NCBI GenBank assembly: GCA_029212415.1
Contig: JARGOF010000003.1
Location: 62,001 to 126,000 of the forward strand
Source of the DNA: Rhizobiaceae bacterium
GTDB lineage: Bacteria; Pseudomonadota; Alphaproteobacteria; Rhizobiales; Rhizobiaceae
Length of the DNA stretch: 64,000 nucleotides
Direction of reading: 5' to 3'
This document shows, one piece after another, positions 53,767 through 61,175 of this stretch. Under the pieces are notes generated by a model that was given only the letters and a program-made list of their open reading frames with translations, was not told where the DNA came from and made no database searches. Every line of letters begins with the position of its first letter. Within the stretch, counting starts at the first letter, position 1. A program made the translations under genes and the position numbers.

Positions 53767-54960
53767 GTGAGCTTGCAGACCATTTCACCGAATTTGAATT
53801 TCTCGCTTGAAGAATATGCAGCGCGGCTTGCCGGTACCCGCAAGGCCATGGAAAAGGCCGGGCTTGACAGTCTGATCATCTCCGACCCGTCGAATATGGC
53901 CTGGCTGACAGGCTATGATGGCTGGTCGTTCTATGTCCATCAATGTGTCGTTGTGCTGCCGTCGGGCGAGCCGGTCTGGTATGGCCGCGGGCAGGATGCC
54001 AATGGCGCATTGCGGACCTGCTATCTGACGCGGGACAACATCATCGGCTATCCCGATCACTATGTGCAGTCCAATGAGTGCCATCCAATGGACCTTCTGT
54101 CATCGATCCTTGTTGACAAGGGGCAGGGCAGCGCCGTGATCGGTGTCGAGATGGACAATTACTATTTTTCTGCCGCCGCCTTTGGTTCTTTGACCCGAAA
54201 CATGCCCAATGCGACATTCAAGGACAGTCTTGGGCTGGTCAATTGGCAGCGGGCCGTCAAATCGCCCGGTGAAATCGCCTATATGCGCAGTGCCGGCCGG
54301 ATCGTCGAGGCGATGCATCAACGCATCCGCGAGACCGTCAAACCTGGTCTTCGCAAAAATGAGCTGGTTGCTGAAATCTACGATGCCAGTCTGCGCGGTG
54401 TCGACGGATTGGGCGGCGACTACCCGGCAATCGTGCCGTTGCTGCCTTCGGGCGCTGATGCATCTGCGCCGCATCTGACCTGGGACGACCAGCCGATGAA
54501 GATGGGTGAGGGCACTTTTTTCGAGATTGCAGGCTGCTACAAGCGCTACCATTGCCCGCTGTCGCGAACGGTTTTTCTCGGCAAACCCGATCAGCGGTTT
54601 CTCGATGGTGAAAAAGCTGTGCTTGAGGGTATGGAGGCAGGGCTTGAAAAGGCACGGTCCGGCAACAGATGTGAAGATATCGCGGCTGCCTTTTTTGCCG
54701 TCCTGACAAAATATGGGATCGTCAAGGACAACCGCGCCGGCTATTCCATCGGTCTTTCCTATCCGCCCGACTGGGGTGAACGCACCATGAGCCTGCGCTC
54801 AGGCGACAGGACAGTGCTGCAATCGGGCATGGTGTTTCACTTCATGTCAGGCCTGTGGCTGGAAGATTGGGGGCTTGAGCTGACCGAAAGCATCGTGATC
54901 GGAGACAATGGTCCGGAATGTCTTTCCGATGTTCCACGAGAGCTTTTCGTGGTTTCCTAG
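53767..54960 (+). CDS. doeA: Ectoine hydrolase DoeA (M24 family)
   Basis: The 397-aa pita-bread-fold protein starts at GTG 53767 after AGAGGAACC. Diagnostic regions include SNMAWLTGYDGWSFYVHQCV, GLGGDYPAIVPLLPSG and the C-terminal DWGLELTESIVIG. DoeA opens the ectoine ring to N-acetyl-diaminobutyrates. Its TAG stop codon is contributed by the end of a mobile-looking element (54958-55241). Without the element the site would read TAA, so the protein end is unchanged. Confidence 0.92.
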   Translation: MSLQTISPNLNFSLEEYAARLAGTRKAMEKAGLDSLIISDPSNMAWLTGYDGWSFYVHQCVVVLPSGEPVWYGRGQDANGALRTCYLTRDNIIGYPDHYVQSNECHPMDLLSSILVDKGQGSAVIGVEMDNYYFSAAAFGSLTRNMPNATFKDSLGLVNWQRAVKSPGEIAYMRSAGRIVEAMHQRIRETVKPGLRKNELVAEIYDASLRGVDGLGGDYPAIVPLLPSGADASAPHLTWDDQPMKMGEGTFFEIAGCYKRYHCPLSRTVFLGKPDQRFLDGEKAVLEGMEAGLEKARSGNRCEDIAAAFFAVLTKYGIVKDNRAGYSIGLSYPPDWGERTMSLRSGDRTVLQSGMVFHFMSGLWLEDWGLELTESIVIGDNGPECLSDVPRELFVVS

Positions 54961-55241
54961 AGCATGTCTTGCTTTGATGGATTCACTCTGCCAGTTGTTT
55001 TTTGGTCAGGATCAAGTTGGTTCGTGAAGCGCGTACCTCAAGGTACGGGCAAGCGAAACGACGCAGATAGTGGCGAAAAAACAGCTGGCCCGAAGGGTTC
55101 GCGACCAGTGGCCGCCCGCTGCGTCACCCGTTTTGTCTGGCGTCTCGACCGATGCGACAGCATCGCTCATTACCGCCTTCCTGTCGGATCGACGCACTGG
55201 ATCACGAACAGAGTGGTTCAATCAAAACAAGACATGCTCTA
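54958..55241. mobile_element. MITE-like element: TA-flanked, long terminal inverted repeats
   Basis: The segment from G 54960 to C 55239 (280 bp) starts GAGCATGTCTTGCTTTGATG and ends with the near-exact reverse complement, CAATCAAAACAAGACATGCTC. Symmetry extends about 32 bp, to CACTCTG and CAGAGTG. Each end is flanked by TA (54958-54959 and 55240-55241), as expected for target duplication by IS630/Tc1-mariner-type transposases. It contains short internal hairpins (GTACC/GGTAC; GATGC/GCATC) and no plausible gene. Removing the element and one TA restores TAAACCGGGTGATGCG before the next ATG, a 13-base doeA-to-deacetylase gap. Confidence 0.78.
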
Positions 55242-55255
55242 AACCGGGTGATGCG

Positions 55256-56422
55256 ATGAAACAGGACACATTGGCTGTCACGAAAGATATTCTGTCCAGG
55301 CTGGTGGCCTTTGAGAGCCTGTCGGCGCTTCCCAATCTGGACATGATCGACTTTATCCGGAGCTATCTCGACAGTTTCGGCGTCACCGCGTCGATCAGCT
55401 ACGATGAAAGCGGCAATCGCGCCAATCTCTATGCCACCATCGGTCCCTATGGCGATGGGGGCGTGGTGCTCAACGGGCATACGGATGTGGTCCCCGTCAC
55501 TGGTCAGATATGGACCGACGATCCATTCGTTCTGACAGAGCGCGATGGACGATTGTTCGGTCGTGGTTCAGTGGACATGAAAGGGTTTCTTGCCTGTATG
55601 CTGGCCATGGTGCCGGAATTTCAGGCTCACAACATGAATCGTCCGATTCACGTATCCTTTTGTTTCGACGAGGAAATAGGCGGTTTCGGAGCGCCGATAC
55701 TGGTGGATGATATTCTGTCAAAGGGCATGGTGCCGCAGGCTGTCATCGTGGGCGAGCCGACAAACATGCAATTGATATCGGGACACAAGGCCGGATTGGA
55801 ATTGCGCACCGAGATCGACGGATTTGAAGCCCATTCATCCGATCCGACAAAGGGCGTCAATGCGGTGGAATTTGCTGCCCGGTTCATGGGCCAAATACTT
55901 GCGACCGCGCAGCAACTGGCCGCAAAACCTGTCCATGGGTCTGCTTTTGAGCCGCCCTATACCACGCTAAATATCGGCATGATCAATGGTGGGGCTGCAC
56001 GCAACATCACCGCCGGCTCCTGTACATTCGACTGGGAGGTGCGACCATTGCCAGGCGATGACGCCCATGCCATCCTGAAAGAGCTGACAGATTATGCCGA
56101 CGGCGTCTTGTTGAACGAAATGCGCCGGTCTGCACCCGAAGCGGCAATCCGGACCATTATCGAGGCGAATGTGCCAGCCTTTCACGCCGATGAACAATCG
56201 GACGCCATGCGCCTGATCCGTGAACTGACAGGCCTGAATTCGAGCCATGTTGTACCATTTGGCACAGATGCCGGGTATTTTGAGCGGGCAGGACTTTCTA
56301 CGGTGGTTTTTGGACCGGGCAGCATTGACCAGGCGCACAAACCGGACGAATACATTGAGATTGCTGAAATCAAAAAATGTCTGGGTTTCATGCGCAAACT
56401 TGCCCGCTACCAGGCACAATGA
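55256..56422 (+). CDS. M20-family deacetylase, probably N-acetyl-diaminobutyrate deacetylase
   Basis: The 388-aa protein is ArgE-like: metal ligands in LNGHTDVVPVTG, RGSVDMKGFLACM and CFDEEIGGFGAP, and the C-terminal VVFGPGSIDQAHKPDEYIE. ATG 55256 begins the family N-terminus (MKQDTLAVTKDILSRLVAFE); the 62 codons upstream lie in the mobile element. The usual DoeB/EutE of ectoine operons is an M14-type (aspartoacylase-like) enzyme, absent here; this M20 enzyme occupies its place. It would remove acetate from N-alpha-acetyl-diaminobutyrate. Acetylornithine deacetylase is the alternative, less likely in this operon. Confidence 0.8.
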   Translation: MKQDTLAVTKDILSRLVAFESLSALPNLDMIDFIRSYLDSFGVTASISYDESGNRANLYATIGPYGDGGVVLNGHTDVVPVTGQIWTDDPFVLTERDGRLFGRGSVDMKGFLACMLAMVPEFQAHNMNRPIHVSFCFDEEIGGFGAPILVDDILSKGMVPQAVIVGEPTNMQLISGHKAGLELRTEIDGFEAHSSDPTKGVNAVEFAARFMGQILATAQQLAAKPVHGSAFEPPYTTLNIGMINGGAARNITAGSCTFDWEVRPLPGDDAHAILKELTDYADGVLLNEMRRSAPEAAIRTIIEANVPAFHADEQSDAMRLIRELTGLNSSHVVPFGTDAGYFERAGLSTVVFGPGSIDQAHKPDEYIEIAEIKKCLGFMRKLARYQAQ

Positions 56423-56434
56423 TCCGGAGAGACT

Positions 56435-56926
56435 ATGCGTGCCACCGGCCTGCGACTGGATGATCGCGACCTTGAGATCCTCAAGATATTGCAGGTGGAA
56501 GGACGCATCACCAAGGCGGCCCTGGCCGAACGGGTGAATCTGTCACCCACGCCCTGCTGGGAACGGCTCAAACGCCTGGAAGACGAAGGTCTTATCGAGC
56601 GCTATGAAGCGCGCCTTTGCGTCAAGGCCTTTTCACCTGTGACCATTGTCTTCATGGAGGCGGAACTCGACAGTCACAGAGCCGAGGATTTCAGTCGTTT
56701 TGAGCAGGCAATCATCGATTACCCGGAGATACTGGAATGCTGGGCTGTGGGCGGCGGAATCGACTATCTGTTGAAAATCATTGTCCGCGATGTGGATAGC
56801 TACCAGCGGCTGGTCGACGGTATGCTTGAGGCGCAGATCGGACTTCGGCGCTATTTCACCTATGTCGTCACCAAGTCGGTCAAATGCGAGACAGCCCTGC
56901 CGGTGGACGTGCTGGCCAATGGCTGA
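56435..56926 (+). CDS. doeX: Lrp/AsnC-family regulator of ectoine breakdown
   Basis: The 163-aa protein has an AsnC helix-turn-helix (LDDRDLEILKILQVEGRITK then SPTPCWERLKRLEDEGLIER) and a RAM ligand domain (ILECWAVGGGIDYLLKIIV). DoeX/AsnR is a standard member of ectoine catabolic clusters. It starts 12 nt after the deacetylase gene. Its ligand is not known from sequence. Confidence 0.87.
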   Translation: MRATGLRLDDRDLEILKILQVEGRITKAALAERVNLSPTPCWERLKRLEDEGLIERYEARLCVKAFSPVTIVFMEAELDSHRAEDFSRFEQAIIDYPEILECWAVGGGIDYLLKIIVRDVDSYQRLVDGMLEAQIGLRRYFTYVVTKSVKCETALPVDVLANG

Positions 56927-57059
56927 AAACTCTGTGAGAAGTGGATTCGTCTGAAGTCCGCAGGCTACAGAGACACACCGTCTTTTTTGTGCAGGTACTT
57001 CGGAAGCAACCTCTTCGAAAAACAGGGAATAATGGACGCATAGGCAGGGAAGTGCGTTC

Positions 57060-58550
57060 ATGATCGATACGTCACAAAAGAGCTTTCGCTCAACGGCGCT
57101 GGCACGGTTGCAGGACCCCCGGCTGTTCAGGGAATTCAGCTATATTGACGGACGCTGGCGGGCGGCCGCCAGTGGTGAAACGCTGATGGTGAATGATCCA
57201 TCTGACCAGCGTGTTCTGGGCTCGGTTCCACGTATGAGCACGGCGGAAAGTGCTGAAGCGGTAGATGCGGCACAGGCTGCCTTTGCCGATTGGTCAACGC
57301 GTCTGCCGCAAGAGCGCTCTGCAATCCTGCGACGCTGGTTTGATCTGCTCAAGCAAAATCGTGATGATCTGGCGTTGATCATGACCCTCGAGCAAGGCAA
57401 GCCCTTGTCGGAAGCGCGCGGCGAGATCGATTATGCCGCTGACTTCATCGAGTTTTACGCCGAGGAGGCCAAGAGACCCAATATTGAGGGGGTGACCTCG
57501 CATCTTGCCGGCGGTGAGGTTGAAGTCTGGCGCGAGCCCTGCGGTGTTGCCGCGCTGATTACCCCGTGGAACTTTCCCTGTGCAATGATTACCCGCAAGG
57601 CTGCGGCGGCTCTTGCTGCGGGCTGCACATGTGTTGTCCATCCTTCAAAGGAGACGCCCTTTTCAGCCACGGCTCTGGCTGAACTTGCCGAGCGAGCCGG
57701 CTTTCCATCCGGGGTGTTCAATGTGGTCACCGGGGCACCGGCAGAAATCGTCAAACCCTGGACGGAGGACCCGCGGGTGCGTGTGCTGTCGTTTACAGGT
57801 TCCACGGAAATCGGCCGGTTGCTCTATTCTCAGTGCGCCCCGACCATCAAACGTCTGGTCATGGAATTGGGTGGTCATGCGCCATTCATCGTTTTTGCGG
57901 ATGCCAATGTGGATCATGCCGTCGCATGCGCCATATCAGCGAAATTTGCCACTTCCGGCCAGGATTGTCTGGCGGCGAACCGTCTCTATGTGGAAGACGG
58001 TATCTACGATGAATTTGCCGAAAAATTCGTGGCGGCCACGGGTGCCTTGACTGTCGGCAGGGGAGTGGATGATCCCCGGATCGGACCGCTGATGAACGAA
58101 GATGCGATCCTCAAGCAGGAAAAACAGGTTGCCGATGCGGTGGCCAAGGGCGCCAAAGTCCTGTGTGGTGGCCAACGGCATGCCGCGGGGCCGCTTTTCT
58201 ACCAGCCAACCGTGCTTGGCGACGTACCACCAGATGCCCTAATGTTGCGGGAAGAAACCTTCGGGCCGGTGGCGCCACTGGTTCGTTTCGGGCCTGATGA
58301 TGACATCATGGCGCGGGCAAATGACACCGAATATGGATTGGTCGCCTATTTGCACACAGGGGACCCGAAACGCATATATATGGCCACAAGGGCGCTTCAA
58401 TTCGGTATGGTTGCCGTCAATCGTACGCGGGTGACCGGGGCGCCGATTCCCTTCGGGGGCATGAAACAATCAGGTCTTGGCCGTGAAGGTGCGCGCCAGG
58501 GACTGGAAGCCTTTACCGATATCAAATATGTCTGTCGCGATTTCGCGTGA
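57060..58550 (+). CDS. doeC: Aspartate-semialdehyde dehydrogenase of ectoine breakdown (ALDH family)
   Basis: The 496-aa aldehyde dehydrogenase resembles succinate-semialdehyde dehydrogenases. It has ALITPWNFPCAMITRKAAAA, the general base in MELGGHAPFIVFADA, the nucleophile in TSGQDCLAANRLYVE and EETFGPVAPLVRF. In the Doe pathway it oxidises aspartate semialdehyde to aspartate. A 133-base gap precedes it, without a clear promoter. The transaminase gene follows after 19 bases. Confidence 0.88.
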   Translation: MIDTSQKSFRSTALARLQDPRLFREFSYIDGRWRAAASGETLMVNDPSDQRVLGSVPRMSTAESAEAVDAAQAAFADWSTRLPQERSAILRRWFDLLKQNRDDLALIMTLEQGKPLSEARGEIDYAADFIEFYAEEAKRPNIEGVTSHLAGGEVEVWREPCGVAALITPWNFPCAMITRKAAAALAAGCTCVVHPSKETPFSATALAELAERAGFPSGVFNVVTGAPAEIVKPWTEDPRVRVLSFTGSTEIGRLLYSQCAPTIKRLVMELGGHAPFIVFADANVDHAVACAISAKFATSGQDCLAANRLYVEDGIYDEFAEKFVAATGALTVGRGVDDPRIGPLMNEDAILKQEKQVADAVAKGAKVLCGGQRHAAGPLFYQPTVLGDVPPDALMLREETFGPVAPLVRFGPDDDIMARANDTEYGLVAYLHTGDPKRIYMATRALQFGMVAVNRTRVTGAPIPFGGMKQSGLGREGARQGLEAFTDIKYVCRDFA

Positions 58551-58569
58551 CGCAAAGTGAGGAATAGAT

Positions 58570-59952
58570 ATGCTGACAAATGACAAATTGGCCGAATGGG
58601 ACCGTGAAAACTTCTTTCACCCCTCGACACATCTGGCGCAACACGCGCGTGGAGAAACAAACAGCCGCATTATCACCGGCGGCAGAGGCGTCTATATTGA
58701 AGACCGTGATGGCAAGTCATTCCTGGATGCATTTGCTGGTCTTTACTGCGTCAATGTCGGCTATGGTCGCACCGAAATTTCTGATGCCATTGCCGATCAG
58801 GCCCGCGAACTTGCCTATTACCACGCCTACGTCGGGCACGGCACCGAGGCTTCAATCACCCTGTCAAAGATGGTTCTCGATCGCGCTCCGGACAATATGT
58901 CGAAGGTCTATTTCGGCCTGGGCGGATCGGATGCCAACGAGACGAATGTCAAACTCGTGTGGTACTACAACAATGTTCTGGGACGCCCTGAGAAAAAGAA
59001 GATCATTTCCCGTTGGCGCGGTTATCACGGTTCGGGCCTGGTCACCGGCTCGCTGACCGGACTGGAGCTGTTTCACAAGAAATTCGACCTGCCCCTGGAT
59101 CGGATCATTCATACAGAAGCGCCCTATTATTTCCGCCGGGCAGATCGGAACATGAGTGAAGCGCAATTTGTCGCCCATTGTGTTTCAGAACTTGAAGCCC
59201 TGATCGAACGTGAAGGCGCCGATACCATTGCCGCTTTCATCGGTGAGCCGATATTGGGGACGGGTGGGATCATTCCTCCTCCCGAAGGCTATTGGGCTGC
59301 GATACAGCCGGTCCTGAAAAAACACGACATATTGCTCATTGCTGATGAAGTTGTGACGGGTTTTGGCCGCCTTGGCAGCATGTTCGGCAGCGATCATTAC
59401 GGTATGGAAGCCGACTTCATCACCATTGCCAAGGGACTGACCTCCGCCTATGCGCCGCTGTCCGGTTCGATCATTTCAGACCGCGTCTGGAAAGTTCTGG
59501 AAGATGGCACCGATGAGTTCGGACCGATCGGCCATGGTTGGACCTACTCGGCCCATCCCATTGGCGCTGCTGCTGGTGTCGCCAATCTCAAGCTGGTGGA
59601 TTCGCTTGATCTGGTCAGCAATGCCGGTGCGACGGGCGCCTATCTGCGCAAGGGCCTGAATGACGCGCTCAGCGATATTTCCATCGTTGGCGAAGTGCGT
59701 GGTGAAGGGATGCTGGCGGCGGTTGAATTTGTTCAGGACAAGGACACAGGCGCTGCCTTTGATCCTTCATTGAAAGTTGGACCGCAGATTGTCGGCGCAA
59801 TGCTTGAGCGCAGCAAGGTCATCGCACGGGCCATGCCACAGGGTGATATTCTGGGTTTTGCACCACCGCTTTGTCTCACCCGCGAAGAGGCCGACATCGT
59901 CATTGGTGCGACAAGGGATGCTGTAAAGAGCGTTGCTGAAAAAGTCGGCTGA
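58570..59952 (+). CDS. doeD: Diaminobutyrate transaminase of ectoine breakdown (class III)
   Basis: The 460-aa PLP enzyme has the [20 protein letters not shown] opening, [20 protein letters not shown], the PLP-binding aspartate in [15 protein letters not shown], and the lysine in [18 protein letters not shown]. It converts 2,4-diaminobutyrate to aspartate semialdehyde, the substrate of DoeC. It ends the ectoine cluster and is convergent with cysQ. Confidence 0.9.
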   Translation: MLTNDKLAEWDRENFFHPSTHLAQHARGETNSRIITGGRGVYIEDRDGKSFLDAFAGLYCVNVGYGRTEISDAIADQARELAYYHAYVGHGTEASITLSKMVLDRAPDNMSKVYFGLGGSDANETNVKLVWYYNNVLGRPEKKKIISRWRGYHGSGLVTGSLTGLELFHKKFDLPLDRIIHTEAPYYFRRADRNMSEAQFVAHCVSELEALIEREGADTIAAFIGEPILGTGGIIPPPEGYWAAIQPVLKKHDILLIADEVVTGFGRLGSMFGSDHYGMEADFITIAKGLTSAYAPLSGSIISDRVWKVLEDGTDEFGPIGHGWTYSAHPIGAAAGVANLKLVDSLDLVSNAGATGAYLRKGLNDALSDISIVGEVRGEGMLAAVEFVQDKDTGAAFDPSLKVGPQIVGAMLERSKVIARAMPQGDILGFAPPLCLTREEADIVIGATRDAVKSVAEKVG

Positions 59953-59973
59953 TCAGATAGAATACGGATGCCG

Positions 59974-60018
59974 GTGTTATTGAATCACGTGTTATTCAAT
60001 CACGTGTTATTCAATCAC
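59974..60018. repeat. 15-bp tandem repeat, three copies, at the cysQ 3' end
   Basis: The unit GTGTTATTCAATCAC occurs three times in a row; the first copy has one difference (GAATCAC). The third copy encodes the last residues and the TAA of cysQ on the minus strand. The upstream copies each offer a further in-frame stop, so the repeat protects the gene end and may reflect slippage. It fills the convergent gap between doeD and cysQ. Confidence 0.93.
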
Positions 60019-60780
60019 TGGCATCTGGCCTTTGGCGACAAAGGGTCCATTGCGGAAATCCGGTTTGCCGTAAAGGAATGGTCCATTTTCCGGTGTGGAG
60101 ATGTGGCCACCGGCGGCGCGCAGAACCGCATCACCGGCTGCCGTATCCCATTCCATCGTCGGGCCGAAGCGTGGATAAATATCAGCTTCGCCGCAAGCCA
60201 CCAGGCAGAACTTCAGCGATGAACCGATGGAGACCGTATTGGCGATACGGTGTTCCTCCAGCCATTTGTCCGTCTGCTCGTCCCTATGGGAACAGCTTGC
60301 CACGGCGGTAGGGCCTGTCTCAGGTATCTTTCGAATGGAAATGGCGCGACTTATGCCGTTTGCGGTTTCCCGCGCGCCTTCGCCGACCGTGCCGGTAAAC
60401 AGGCGACCAAGCGCCGGGGCATAGACAACACCCAGAACGGGAACGCCCTTTTCAATCAGTGCAATATTGACGGTGAATGAGCCGCTGCCATCATGCTTGA
60501 TGAATTCCTTGGTGCCATCCAGTGGATCAACCAGGAAAAAACGGTCCGGCACTTTCATGCAGTGACTGTCTTCATGCTCTTCGGAAACGATGGCAATATC
60601 GGGTGCAAGTTCGCGCAGGGATGTCAGAATGATTTCTTCTGCAGCTTCATCCGCCTCGGTAACGGGCGAGCCATCCGACTTGATTTTGGCCGCCGGTATC
60701 TCGCTGTAAATTTTCATAATGGCATCGCCAGCGGACAGGGCAATCCGGGTCAGTCGTTCTGTCAGTTCGGCGTAGTTCAT
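60007..60780 (-). CDS. cysQ: 3'(2'),5'-bisphosphate nucleotidase CysQ
   Basis: The 257-aa inositol-monophosphatase-family protein has the metal motifs DPLDGTKEFIKHDG and MEWDTAAGDAVLRAAGGH, with SDGSPVTEADEAAEEIILTS and SEEHED at the front. CysQ hydrolyses 3'-phosphoadenosine 5'-phosphate, recycling the by-product of sulfate activation. It is alone on the minus strand. The C-terminal GPFVAKGQMPVIE ends within the 15-bp tandem repeat. Confidence 0.9.
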   Translation of the reverse strand: MNYAELTERLTRIALSAGDAIMKIYSEIPAAKIKSDGSPVTEADEAAEEIILTSLRELAPDIAIVSEEHEDSHCMKVPDRFFLVDPLDGTKEFIKHDGSGSFTVNIALIEKGVPVLGVVYAPALGRLFTGTVGEGARETANGISRAISIRKIPETGPTAVASCSHRDEQTDKWLEEHRIANTVSIGSSLKFCLVACGEADIYPRFGPTMEWDTAAGDAVLRAAGGHISTPENGPFLYGKPDFRNGPFVAKGQMPVIE

Positions 60781-60967
60781 GGGCTTCAGGTTTCAGACAG
60801 AGAAAACTTCATATCTTGATCACAACAGTCTTAACAAATTAACAGTCGCGGGCAACCACCTTGGATCGAATATCTTGCAGTATTTGCTTTTTGTCAGAGT
60901 GATACATTCTTGTAGAGGGAGGAAGGGCTGCAGGACAGGCCGCATTTAGACTTCTGTGTCGGGCTGC
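60781..60967. other. Non-coding start of the cysQ-dehydrogenase divergent region
   Basis: The divergent gap runs from 60781 to 61175 (395 bases). This part is moderately A+T-rich and should hold the cysQ promoter. I see no reading frame with family resemblance and no clear promoter boxes. The remainder holds the inverted repeat below and an A+T-rich stretch (61085-61140) likely to carry the dehydrogenase promoter. Confidence 0.45.
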
Positions 60968-61000
60968 AACCATGACGCACAATGGATGTGCATCATGGTT
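60968..61000. promoter_or_regulatory. Strong inverted repeat in the divergent region
   Basis: AACCATGACGCACA (60968-60981) and TGTGCATCATGGTT (60987-61000) are inverted repeats with one mismatch and a 5-base centre. No T-run follows. It lies about 175 bases upstream of the dehydrogenase start and could be an operator or a small relic of a mobile element. Confidence 0.5.
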
Positions 61001-61175
61001 CTAAACGGTTCTCTGGAAAATAGGACGGTTGTGGGGCTGGGCTCTCGGCGTGGATCCGTTGGGTGCGCTAACGAAGGCCCTTCTTACGAATTGTTATATA
61101 AACCCACAAATTGAGTTGATTTATGTTGTTTTATTGCAATCATGTGAAGGATCGCATCAGGCAAGGTTTTCCGAC

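Noticed and set aside
55070-55255. N-terminal extension of the M20 deacetylase
   Set aside because: These codons lie in the mobile-looking element; the family N-terminus and a plausible start are at 55256.
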